NCBI GenBank assembly: GCA_030762895.1
Contig: CM061062.1
Location: 132,973,104-133,037,103 of the forward strand
Direction of reading: 5' to 3'
DNA from: Sophora flavescens
Taxonomy: Eukaryota; Streptophyta; Magnoliopsida; Fabales; Fabaceae
Length of the DNA: 64,000 nucleotides
Each line of letters starts with the position of its first letter. Position 1 is the first letter of the stretch. Below the pieces are notes generated by a model. The model was not told where the DNA came from and ran no database searches. It saw only the letters and a program-made list of their open reading frames with translations. Both the position numbers and the translations under genes were made by a program. Shown here in pieces: positions 46,636 to 57,867 of the stretch.

Positions 46636-49600
46636 TGTAACACCCTATTTTTTGCACCTAGGATTAATTATTTTTATTTGGATGTTTATGTTTATTATGT
46701 TATGTGGTTTAGTCTGAGTAATTAAATTACTCTCTTTAAATTATTTTCAAATTATTTTATTAGGTACGTTAGCATTGACTTATTTCAGTGAATGCACGTT
46801 TACTAGACAATAATTTACGTTATTGTCACTATTATACCAGTACAGAAAAATATTTTAAATAATGTGATTAAAAGAAAAGCATTTTCATATTCTCATTCTA
46901 TTTAATTTTAGAGTTAAAAATATTTTGGTTTGACATTTATCGGAGATTAAATTTTGGACTGAGTATTTTCTTAGTTGATCAGTTCAACTATTAATCTTTA
47001 CTCTAATTTGAATTTCGAAATCATATCTTTATCAATCTTTATTTTTAGATTCTAAAAAGTAAAAACATGTTTATTTTAGGCCTAATATTTATCACTCATT
47101 TTGTACCTATCACTAAGTAACTAGTTTAAAAACTCAAATTCTTACATTTTTCTCTCTCTCTTTCTCGACGCTCTCTTTCTCTCTTTTTCTCTTTTCTTTC
47201 TCTGCTTCTTTCTCTTTTCTTCTTTCTTTTTCTCTTCTTCCTCCTAACTCCATCTCCTTCTTCCTCCTCCTTCTCAACCAACCAGCAGCGCCGCCCACCC
47301 CACCAGGACCGCCGCCGGCGGCCGCTCGAGATGGAAGGACGAAGATCGTGTCCCTGCACGCGGTCCTCTCCACTGTTGCGCTCTTTGGTGGCGAAAACGC
47401 TCTCTCCACCGCGGTAGGTGCTGTCCACCGCCGCCTCCATGGTGGTTTTCACTATGTGAGTTGTTTTAAGCTTTCTTCTTCCTTTCTATGAAGCTTAGCT
47501 TCACTTTATGGGTCATGGTTGTTGTAGGGGAGTGTTCCACCGCCACTGCCACCTCGCCGGAATCGCGTCCGCCGCCGCAAGGAGCACCACAGCACCACCT
47601 TCAAGTTATCTTCAAGCTTGGGTGAGTCAAAACCCTCTCTTGTGTTTCAGATTCAAAACCCCCAAAATCTGATTTTGAAACCCTAACCCTAACCCTTTGA
47701 TTTCAGATTTTAATCTTGAAATTTAAGGTTGTTTTATGAAATTGGGACTGTGAATTTGTGTTTCCCTAAACCAATTTCATTATTCTGATTTTTCCCCAAA
47801 TCGTATTTAGGAGCCCTAAAACCCCAATTTGATTTGATTTAAAGTTAGAATGTGTGTTTGATCATGTGTAATTGATTTCTTGATTTCTGATTGTTGCGTG
47901 TTGTTGGATTTACTCTCTGAGACGTTTGGACACGGCTATGCTTGCTTGATGGAGTAGATATGAGCTAACGTGAGCATTAGGACGAGGATCCTTTACTTGT
48001 CTTCAAAGGTAAGGGGGGCTTGCCTGATGGATTTTTCTCAATAACCATTTGCTTGTTGTGTAGTCTGTATCATTTATGCAGTTGTGGTTATTTGTTTATG
48101 TGGTTTATGTTGTGTTGTTATCTGAGTATCGGTGTTTGATCTGTTTTTAAATTATTTGATTATCTGTAGTTGGATATTATATTGCTATGGTGCATGACCT
48201 GTCCGGTGGTATAATTACGATAATTGTTGTTGAATGTTGCTTGCGAGTGTTGTTTGAGAAGCCTGATCGTGGGTCGATGCACAACCGATTAATCAGATAA
48301 AAGCTTTAATAAGCTGTGTAACTTATATTCAATGTTTTATGGGAAACGTTGAAATATAATAGTGGTGGAAAATATTATTTTGGAAAAATAATGAGTTTTG
48401 ATAAATATTATTATTTTTGATGATTTATTAGTGTAAAAGTAACTTGAGTCACAATGAGAGCGAAATTGTGAAAATGTTTCTGTACTGCTAATTTTTATGT
48501 AAGAAAGTTTGCAATATTATACAAAGTTATTTTATGGAATTAATTGTTGAAAAGAAGTTAATGATGATTTTAGAAAATTGTTTCCGTGGAAAAAGCTAAG
48601 TTTTGGCTTGAGAAGCTTTAAAAGTGATAATTGATGACTGATTTGGAAAAATGTAATGACAGATTTGGAAAAACGTAGAAGGCAAGTATTTTGAAACGGC
48701 AGTACATATTTTAAGGAAGTTAAAACCTCAAGTGACTCACCTTTGTGAAAACCACGTTTTATTATTTAAGGATTTTATTAATGAATTTCCAATTTTGGAA
48801 AAAGAATTTATGAAAGCAAAACTAATTTAGTGTTAAAAGTGGTGTGGAACTTAGTAACCGAGACGTCGGGGTGCTAAGGTTATGTGTTGTGATGGACTCA
48901 GTCATTTGGACTTTGAGGGCCTATACCGTATACGTGAGGTATACCGTGTTGAAAACATTGAAGATGTTTTCTAGTGCCACGAACCTAAGACTGGTGCACC
49001 GGTCGAGAGGTGTCGGGATTGAGCACTCGGACTGTGAGGTCCTATGTTGTGATAAAAGTTTTATGGACAGTGAGGTCCTATGTTTTGATAAAAGTTTTAT
49101 GGACAGTGAGGTCCTATGTTTTGATAAAAAGTTTTATGGACAGTGAGGTCCTGTATTGTGATGAAAGTTTTAAAAGTATTTTAAAACTATGTGAGTCGTA
49201 AGCCATTTTGAGCTTCGGCAAAGAAAGATTGAACACAAAGAAAAGTACAAAACAAAAGTGTTTAACATGCATTTGGCAGACGTGCCTGCGGTTTGTGGCA
49301 TAATGCATGAATTACCAGCGGCGAAAGGTAATTACGATGTGCATTTATCTCATGTGCCTAGGGAGGACATGGAGACCCCATCTTACTTGCTATTGGTGCC
49401 CTGAGTGTGGACATTAGCAATGTGTTTGGCTGCGTGCCTGGCCTTGTGTGCCTGTGTGGATGGGAAGAGGCTGCGTGCCTAGTGGCTGCGTGCCAAGTTA
49501 GCCAGTGTGGCTATGGAGTCTGATCAACTCATATTATGTTGGGATATCTCATGAGATTAGGACGAAAATTAGATGATGAATATGAAGTGTCATGCATAAT

Positions 49601-50439
49601 TTTTAAACGATGATGTTTGGGGTGTTGAACCCATTGATAAACTATTAGCTTATAAATGCTTGTGTGGTAAATGTATATGTGTTATGTGGTGTCGCGCATT
49701 TAGTTATTGTGTTAAAACCATATATTGGCGTCTCACCCTTACACACATTTCAGGATTCTTCTAGTTCGCTATTGTACCCTGAGTACTTTAAAACAGATGG
49801 TGCAGAGGAGTCTTTGTAAGTCATTCAGAGACTTAGATCTAGTTACTTGATGGAGTATTTGATTGTGGAATGATCACGTGAGTTTTCTCAGGAATAACTT
49901 TTAGAACGACCAGCTTAGGGTTTGAGACTTAGATTAATTTTGATAGTATGTATGAGTATGGCTCAGAGAGCCTTTATTCTAAAATGAAATGTTTGTGGCT
50001 CGGAGAGCGTTCTTTTGAAAGAAAACTTAAACTTTTCGTTTTGGTCATGTATAGCTAATTGATATAACTATCTTTAGCATATTACTGCTTGGAGGTACTT
50101 GGTGTAATTGAAATTCTGGAAGTGCAAATGTAATTATCTTTAGCAGGTGTTCTTTTTTTTTTGGGATGTCCGAATTACAGAGGAGACTCTGCCGAAATTT
50201 TCGTAAAAATACTAGCTTTTATTTAAGTATATTCTTTAAATGAAATAGGTTTGTCAGGCTATAATAGTAAGTCTGTGTGTCGATCAAGGCTTAGGTGTGG
50301 AGTCGTGACAAAAATTTTTATACCCAATTTCAGACACTTATGTACTATATAAATTATTTTCCGAAAGCACCAGCCAATTATCTTTTAATTTTATTTCTGC
50401 ACGTGTTTAGAAGGTAATGCCCAAGGGGGGGGTGTTACA
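46636..50439 (+). mobile_element. solo LTR, gypsy GC-block subfamily, nested
   Basis: 3804 bp, TGTAACACCCTATTTTTTGC to GGGGGGTGTTACA, with perfect duplications GATGA (46631-46635 and 50440-50444). It contains a CT-rich tract (47150-47240), GC-rich block (47280-47620), donor-like GTGAGT (47622-47627), telomere-like repeats (47678-47697), GTAAG motif (48005-48027), minisatellite (49030-49165) and the GGCAGACGTGCC block (about 49275). It splits the ORF at 46193. The frames in the GC block (91-108 codons, minus strand) are artefacts. Confidence 0.88.
49030..49165. repeat. 36-bp minisatellite inside LTR
   Basis: Four units of AAAGTTTTATGGACAGTGAG plus GTCCTATGTTTTGATA, nearly identical. Confidence 0.9.
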
Positions 50440-50919
50440 GATGACGGAGTAGGTTCACCCGATCCTTCTCCTGTTAGGGGTGACCATGGAGGTCTCCCTA
50501 ACGGATTCCACTAGTTTGACCAGCATAGGTGTTTTGTCTTATAGGGGTAGTGTCAACTTCTGTTAGCTGTATATCTGGCTTATGAGAGCCATTTTTTTTT
50601 TGTAATCCTGGTTCTCCACTTAACCCTCTTATTTTGGTATGGTATGTATCATGTATATATTTTTCTTACAAGTACTAGTAACTCTAACTGACGACCCATC
50701 CACAGTATGGATCAAAATTGTGATGTAATTATTTTTTAGATGCATGGATGCATGGATATATATAAATATGGATATATTTTCTGAAAGTAAACAAGCAAAA
50801 ATAGTTTTGTTTTATTTACTCTTTTTGAGTAAGAACATGTAGCGTCGAAGGAGGCGTTACAATCTCGCAATACACTTACATTCTCGAGTAGATGCTACTG
50901 TATTCACGATTAGTGTAGG

Positions 50920-50981
50920 CAGTGGCGGAGGGAGAGGGGGGACCTATGGATGCCATGGTCCCCCCTCAACTTTAAGTGGGT

Positions 50982-51053
<72 letters not shown>

Positions 51054-51678
51054 ACATACCATTAAATAATATGATTGGTGTCATTTGCTATTGAAGTATC
51101 TACATACTCTTAATAAGGTGATGCTTCTTTTGCTTTTAAATCATTGGTGTCATTTGATTCTATTTTTATATGGTCTCATGGGAATCACTGATTGACAAGC
51201 TTTGCCAATCTTTGCAATAAAAATCCCAAGATATTTTTGAATGTCATGTATTTGGTATCTAACACAATCATTGGTTCAGAAGTTAAGAGAGTGTAGTCGG
51301 AAAACTCTATTTGAGAAAGTTCTTTTATATATAACATTCAAGTTATTCAAATTCGTGATGAGTGTTTCTTTATCAAATAATTGTTTTTAAATATTTTTTT
51401 TCTTTTTTGTAACTTAACCGTGTTAAGTCAATACCTGCTCATAACTAAAAAAAAGAGAGTGTAATTTATAGCCAAACTTGGGGTTTGATGATATTTTAAT
51501 AAATTTAGAAGTAGTTGAGTGTAATTTAAACTTCATGTTATATTAAGTTGATAATCATATATCAATTTTGTTTCATATAGTTTGCCTTTATATGTCAGTT
51601 AATTTTTTCTATTGTTATTTGATGATATATATATTTGATCTTGGCCCCCCTTATATCAAATTCCTGGCTCTGCCCCTG
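50920..51678. mobile_element. non-autonomous hAT-type element
   Basis: 759 bp with perfect 8-bp duplications AGTGTAGG (50912-50919 and 51679-51686). The left end CAGTGGCGGAGGGAGAGGGG and the complement of the right end CAGGGGCAGAGCCAGGAATT are imperfect terminal inverted repeats of the widespread plant CAG-GGCGGAG hAT type. No transposase. It contains an AT microsatellite (about 50983-51041). Confidence 0.88.
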
Positions 51679-51686
51679 AGTGTAGG

Positions 51687-54225
51687 TGTGTTCTCAAAAA
51701 GCCAAGTGTGCATGTTACGAATGTTGTAGCATTATTGGCTAAGGCTGGTATAATCAAGAACATATTCTTCTGACCACTCTCTCCGACTAATTCTATAGTA
51801 CCATGGTGTAGGAAATCAAAGTCTTCCCTGTTAGACGGGTATTATGTCTAGGATGACTTAACTTAGTTCTCATGTATCTGTGAACTAACAATGTTTTGAC
51901 ATGCTATGATGAGCTTGTTGTTTATATTGCCATTGCGTAATTTGTATATTGTTTGTTTCTTGTACATTGACTGAATTGTCTATATGAGAATGAATGATAA
52001 TATGAGATATATTGGTAGGTGTATGTATATGTATATGCTTTATATTGTGTCGTGCTATTTTTACACCCGACATATGTTGTGTTTATGAATGGGAATCTCA
52101 CGTCGTTACTTTATTATCCTACTATGTGCCTTATGTTGTTCTTTTGAGAAGATTGCGATGTCAGTACTTCATTTGATGTTTCTAGTTTATCTTTTCATCC
52201 TTCTGATTGATTCCCTAGAGGTTTTGAGGTTCAAGCACATGGGCGAAATGGTGGAGTCTCTAGGGGCGCCACTTCCGATGTCCAAATGGTCCAAGATGGT
52301 GGTGCTCGTGCTTTTATCATGCTTGATCTTCCTCTTTTTTAGCCAAGTATGACTTCCGACGGTTCGTGGGTTGTTAGGTGGTCTAATGTCCTGGACCATC
52401 CCATGACTTTTCCCTTAAAAGGGGAAAAAGCTTCCCTGGATAGAGCTACCTTTGTAGCATCTCAAGTGGTGTCTTCTGTGACGTGTCGGTAATGGTCTCA
52501 AATAGAGCTCCCACTAGGCCTCTTCAGTTGGTTCGTCCCTCTCATGATGTATAGGGAAGACGTAGTTATAGATTAGTTCACCGGACTGTTCCGATCTGGT
52601 CCACTCCACCCTCATCTGATAAGGGACTGGAATGAGGATCTTGGGGTCGTGTTGGTAGATGACTTTTTATGTTTAGTTTGGACAGCTTAGGATGTGTGTC
52701 TCCAAGTACCTTATGTTCAGGAGCTGCGCCTGCACATCTTTATGTTTGGTCTTTATCTTTTTGTAAGTCGATATAGGTTTTTGTAAGTCGATATAGGTTT
52801 TTGTAAGTCTCTTTTGAACTTATGACCTCACATTATGAAATGTCCTTCTTTCATTTTCCCTTGCATGTTTACCTAGTCCTAAGCATTTATATTTATGTCT
52901 CGCGGAAAAGAAAATTTACCCCGTTATATCATCCGTGGATATAAGTCAAGTCTTACCCATTGTGCCTAACTCTAAATCTTATTTAGGTAATCAAAGACCT
53001 AACTTACCTTACAAATGAAAAATCACAACATATGAGACTGGAAAATAGTTCATAAAAGGTTATGATAATTCTAAAGCACATTTTACAATAAGTCTCTTAT
53101 GAAATGAGAAATATGCATATGGTTAAGTTAAAATTGTATAAGTTTCTTATTTAAAAGCATGAATATCATATATCATTACTATAATTACAATTCCAAATTT
53201 TAATTTGCCAATAAAATATAAAGTATCGCTAATGAAGTATAAAATAGGAATTTTGTCAATCTAAACTTTTCTCATGTTTTTTTTTTATGTGACAAAGTCA
53301 TTGAAGAGAGAAGAACCAGAAAGACTCTTGATAGTGGATCCTATAAGAAATCGTCAGGTCATGTTTAAGGTTTTTGTGTCTATCCCCCTCATCGCATGAT
53401 CTTGTCATATGAAAGTACACAAGATGATCCATAATTGGTTTCTAAGTGATGTTTAATGTCGATAAACAAGCTCAAATTCACACAACTCTCAAGACTACTT
53501 CGACCAATAAATGTAATGAAACACCTTTATTAAACAAACTTGCCGTTAACTCCTTGGGAGTACCTCAACGACATTTAAGCCACAATGTTTTTTCACCAAA
53601 GAATTTTCTTTTAATAATCAAGTTTTGAAAAACGCTTCACAGTTTTAAAAGACTAGATGCCTATTTATTTTAAAATTAAATTTTATTAATTTTTTAACAT
53701 ATGAAATGTTGAACGTTTCATATCAGATGCTTTTCACCATTCAAATTTTGTAAGTCACGAAAAATATGAGGAGGCAACATGCTGTAACTCGGATTGCACC
53801 TCGTGTTATGCCCGTGATTTGGGGTTGTTGGACAATGAATGAGGAATGAGGTTTCATCCCTCATTTCCCATGCTCTATCCCTTTCCAAGCCCCGCTATAG
53901 GCGGCCTCTTAACCCCACCTTCGATGGTAGGCCCTACCTTAAAATAAAAATTAGATAAGAAATATAAAAAATAAACGGAGGAAGCATTTCAACATGTTAA
54001 CAAATAAGTTATAATTTTTTTTAAAGATTGTTCATTTAAAAATCCTGAGAAATATGTTATGATTTAGTTCTTGATATATTCACCGAGCCATACTTTTTAT
54101 TGACTTGTTAACGTAAACTGTTCAATAAACTTAACATTGTCTTCTATTCTTTTCTTTCTATTGAATAATATCCTTAGGAAATTATTTCAGGGCAATTTGG
54201 TAAATTGAATAATATCCTAAGGACA
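51687..54225. other. decayed repetitive DNA without a supported gene
   Basis: 51.9-52.4 kb has LTR-like wording (GGGAATCTCACGTCG, compare TATTGGCGTCTCACC in the LTRs), suggesting a very old relative. A tandem duplication of TTTTTGTAAGTCGATATAGG occurs at about 52756-52803. Beyond 52.9 kb the sequence is AT-rich and featureless apart from a GC-richer patch at 53760-53935. Confidence 0.35.
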
Positions 54226-54229
54226 ATTC

Positions 54230-54268
<39 letters not shown>
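54230..54268. repeat. GAT trinucleotide microsatellite
   Basis: About 13 perfect GAT repeats immediately before the direct-repeat unit X. Confidence 0.95.
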
Positions 54269-55304
54269 CAATATCTTATTTTTAAAAAATGTAAAGTGGT
54301 TATTAAAAACCATTCTATTAAACTAGAATTATACATTCATTTAGTAATTCTAACATTTTTTTCTCTTCTATCTAATGCAAAAAAGTACTCTTGAACATGT
54401 ATCATAAGCTTCAAGAAAATCACTACATGGGACCTTATACATACCATCACAATTTACTTACAAAGTTATCATACATCTCATTGTAATTATTATGTAGTAC
54501 AAAAATATTTTATAAATTCTCAAAGTTTTGCTTTAAGATAACTCCTTTAACCCATTGGTATTCAAAAGAGTCAACCCGGCAATATTTATTTGTTTAATCT
54601 TGGGGTGGTAGGTTCATTTTGACAACATCAATCCTATAAATCTTACTTTATTCGTTTTTGGCAAAATTTTAAATCCGTAGTCTATATATCTAATGCTTAA
54701 TAATTAGGTGTCTTTTTAAAACTAAATAGAAAGGAATATAATTCTGCAAAGGTTAAATTTTTAAATTTTATATTATACGTGTGTCTGGATATGTGTACAA
54801 TGGATAGGATAAATGTAACATTAAAAGTAATAACTTCATATGAATTTATTTATTGAAAAAATATATACAACATTAATGACATAGAGTCCACGAGAAGGTT
54901 AGACAGACCATCAAGTTTGCATTTAGTATCATATATATTTTGAAATTCCTGAAAAAGTGAGGAGGGAATAAATTTTTTCAATGTTTCGTACTTTCCTTAT
55001 TCAAATGTTTATATTTGATCAATATTTGTGATATGAAATAAAAACTATTAATTTTATTGAAGTACTATAATATAATATTTAAGCTTACCAAGTCAATAAG
55101 ATAATTGTCAATGAATTTGTCAAGAATACATACATACATACCATACTCCTAAAAAATCTTTTAATAAAATGACCGGTCTTAAATAATTTTAATTTATTAA
55201 TATGCCAAAGTGCCTCTTTTATTTTTATTATTATTTTTATGTTTGTGGTCCAGAGAGATTATAGCACTATGGGTGGGATCAAGAAAAGGTCGAGACAGCG
55301 GGCG
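54268..55304. repeat. direct-repeat unit X, copy 1
   Basis: Collinear with 62825-63890: shared blocks include ATGTAAAGTGGTTATTAAAA, TACTCTTGAACATGTATC (GAAGATGTATC in copy 2), CTTCAAGAAAATCACTACAT, AGAGTCAACCCGG, and GGTGGGATCAAGAAAAGGTC near the end. Same orientation. Copy 2 has an extra G-rich insertion near 63015. Non-coding. Confidence 0.88.
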
Positions 55305-55671
55305 AGAATTAGGGAATGGGGGAGTGAATCTTGATGCATTGTTCAAAACCTCGTGTTCATGGTCTCTTTCACTTTAAATCATGAATAAGGCATGAACTCT
55401 AAAATGCTCGAACATGAAAACACTTGACATTTCATTTGTTCAAAATTACTAAATCTAAACATTAAAATATAAAAAATAATTAATGGTGAAAGTTGTCAAG
55501 CGTTTCTCTTCACTTGTTTTGAAAGTGAAATACTCGGTGAAAACTATTAAGCCTTTTTTTCATTGGATATCTCCAAAGACATAATTATGTAACTAACCCT
55601 TGGGCCGAGGGTGATGATTAGGTAGACTCTAAAATGCTTGAACATGAAAATGCTTGACGTTTCATTTGTTC
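55305..55671. repeat. dispersed repeat R, copies 2 and 3 (partial)
   Basis: 55305-55625 is a copy of R following unit X. At 55626 the sequence jumps back within R (CTCTAAAATGCTTGAACATG repeated) and runs to 55671, where the CACTA-like element starts. R resumes at 62532. Confidence 0.8.
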
Positions 55672-56105
55672 AAAATTCCGTCCGAAAATATTTACGGACG
55701 GATTTCGGACAGATTTCGGACAACGTGGAAATCCGGACTGTGGTTATTTTTTAGACGGATTTCGGACGGATTTATTTTTATTTTCGGACGGATTTCGGAC
55801 GGATGCTGTGATTTTGTTGGTTATTTTTCGGACGGATTTCGGACGGATTTATTTTTGTTTTCGGACGGATTTCGGACGGATGCTGTGATTTTGTTGGTTA
55901 TTTTTCGGATGAATTTCGGACGGATTTATTTTTGTTTTCGGACGGATTTGGGACGGATGCTGTGATTTTGTTGGTTATTTTTCGGACGGATTTCGGACGG
56001 ATTTATTTCTGTTTTTGGACGGATTTGGGACGGATGCTGTGATTTTGTTGGTTATTTTTTCGGTCGGATTTATTTTTGTTTTCGGACGGATTTGGGACGG
56101 ATTTC
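55672..56105. repeat. left subterminal array of the CACTA-like element
   Basis: Repeats of TTTCGGACGGATTTCGGACG with TTATTTTTGTTTT and GATGCTGTGATTTTGTTGG spacers, period about 90-100 bp at the higher level. It gives an artefactual GRISDGF-repeat frame. Confidence 0.88.
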
Positions 56106-56124
56106 CCATGGAAGAATCAAAAGT

Positions 56125-56300
56125 CAGAATCTGTCACGGCCGTGACATGTTAACTGAGCCAGACCCCTTGTAAGAAGAATCTGTCACGACCAGGCCGTGA
56201 TACCCATCACGACCGTGACAGACCATTTAGTGAAACAACATTCAAGGCAAAAGCTGTCACAGCCAGGCCGTGATGCTCATCACGGCCGTGACAGATCACT
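56125..56300. repeat. palindromic CACGGCCGTGAC repeats
   Basis: Several copies of the perfect palindrome-type words TCACGGCCGTGA and CACGACCGTGACAGA alternate with CCAGGCCGTGATRCYCATCAC-like links. They can form hairpins. Unassigned. Confidence 0.75.
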
Positions 56301-56472
56301 TCACTTACATTACAGTTTCACCATCTATGCGAATTATATGGCACCGATCACTAACATTTGCAGTTTCACATTCAATCACAAAATCATGAATTTGACTATT
56401 GTTACAAAATACAGTCTTGGTACCATACAACTTCTAAAAATCAAATACCAATTGCTGCATGCAATCCAAAAG

Positions 56473-56637
56473 TCATGACTTAAAAACTATCAGAAGATCA
56501 AACCACTGTGAACTGTGAAGGTCATGTAATGAACCAAAAAGTTGAGGAATCTGAGAATCCAGCCTCTCCAAATTTACTGACATTTTTCCTTTAGAAGTAG
56601 AATGACCTGCATCAATGGAGATGCCCCCACGATACAC
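56473..56637 (-). pseudogene. captured exon, unrecognised host gene
   Basis: Minus strand after a TTTCAG acceptor. It encodes VYRGGISIDAGHSTSKGKMS, then VNLERLDSQIPQLFGSLHDL and HSSQWFDLLIVFKS before a TGA (56473-56475). Clearly protein-like and uninterrupted. It follows the FREE1-like exons after a 1-kb gap and would be in phase with them, but the sequence does not look like FREE1, so it may come from another gene. Confidence 0.5.
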
Positions 56638-57636
56638 CTGAAAGATTTATATCCAACAATTCAGTAAAAGAATGAACCTTTCCATCAACCAAGCAAGTCA
56701 ATTAATTAACAAACAAATAAGTGCACACATGTGTTCAACTGTACTCTAGAACCCCAAAAGAACTGAGCCGAGAAAGAAGCCCATGTGATCTATACTGTTT
56801 AGTATAGCCGTGCCTCGAGCAAATATACATGCTACAGATCGTTAGAAGATCGATGGTACTTCCAATAGTTGGAAAGTGCAATCTAATTGTTTATCAATTA
56901 AAAAGTGCTAAATGCTTAGGACATATTTTATCTGCCAGCATTGTTAACATCCAAAAAGCATAATTAGAAGGCTATTTATTAATTATTGGCATTTAAATTG
57001 ACGCGACTAGCAGAAAGTACAAATAATAAAAATTATCAAGAGATTTTTCCAGCAAACCCTCAAATTGTTTGGATCTTTATTGCTAGCAAATCCTCAAATT
57101 GTTTGAATCTTTATCTAACTCATGTCCGTTCATAATTCCTAGGCCTAAGTATACACTACACTTTAGTTCAAAGGATAGTCAAATGTTGAGGCTAAACAAA
57201 AAATCTGCAATGCACAAGAGTATTAGGATAGCCAAAAGAACCAACATTATTTCCACTACACACACACAAAACAAACGACACACAAACAATCAATATTGGA
57301 ATCTTTAAATTTGATAAAGATTAAAGAACAGAAGATTCGGTGAATAAGAGAGAAAAGGTTGAAACAGGTAAGTTGCACTGAATATAACAAACATTATCCA
57401 ATGATAATGAATCTTCAAATAGTACAAAACATATCGTGAGTAAAAACATGGCCTTGAATGTACACTACACATTGCAACTCATACAAGGCAAGCAACTAAA
57501 ACTAAATCATGTCCCCCAATAACATAAAGTACACCCAAAGATCTCCCAAAGAGATATTTATAAAATTTACATTCTTATAATCTAATTCATCAAAGAAAAA
57601 CTATTTCCACAAAAGGAGGATGAAATTCTCGAATAC

Positions 57637-57768
57637 CTGTATAGTAGCAGCAGTCCACAGATCCAAAAGTGTGTTAGTAGTGTAACTATTGGATTGCAAT
57701 CTGATTCGTCCTGGCTCCACATCCACCGAGCTCCTTGACCAGAATGCAAAGGTAGATGAATCAAATTT
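57637..57768 (-). pseudogene. FREE1: captured exon of FREE1 (FYVE-domain ESCRT protein)
   Basis: 132 nt with an ATGCAG acceptor and GTATTC donor. It encodes KFDSSTFAFWSRSSVDVEPG then RIRLQSNSYTTNTLLDLWTA. As I recall Arabidopsis FREE1/FYVE1, this is the conserved region between its Pro-rich N-terminus and FYVE domain, involved in endosomal sorting. A DLWTAA versus expected DTVTAA difference suggests small decay. It is in phase 0 with the exon at 57868. The FYVE domain itself is not present in the window. Confidence 0.7.
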
Positions 57769-57867
57769 CTGCATAATTAAATTAGAAACATATTATATTG
57801 AGACTAGTTACAAAAATTAATTTTGAAGAAATAGTCAAAATGTCAATAAGGAAGCTAACAAACTTAC

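Larger units (their letters stand above)
38089..50861 (+). mobile_element. gypsy-family solo LTR, outer member of a triple nest
   Basis: Starts TGTAACACCCCGATTTTC (38089) and ends GGAGGCGTTACA (50861). Own sequence, about 3.7 kb, is split into 38089-38174, 42533-44949, 45833-46635 and 50445-50861 by three insertions, each with its own target duplication. It has a TATA box (43009), GTAAG motif (about 43811) and GACCAGCATAGG block (about 50517). The flanks GGTGT and ATCTC do not match, so its own target duplication is lost or the ends come from different insertions. Confidence 0.75.

Noticed and set aside
46193..46657. Minus-strand frames of 62-90 codons overlapping the acidic ORF
   Set aside because: Antisense shadows with no start context or domain.
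47126..47452. Arg/Glu/Lys-rich minus-strand frame of 108 codons
   Set aside because: It is the complement of a CT-rich LTR tract.
50862..50911. Primer-binding site of an internal region after the outer LTR
   Set aside because: ATCTCGCAATACAC does not resemble TGGTATCAGAG, so no internal domain follows and the LTR is treated as solo.
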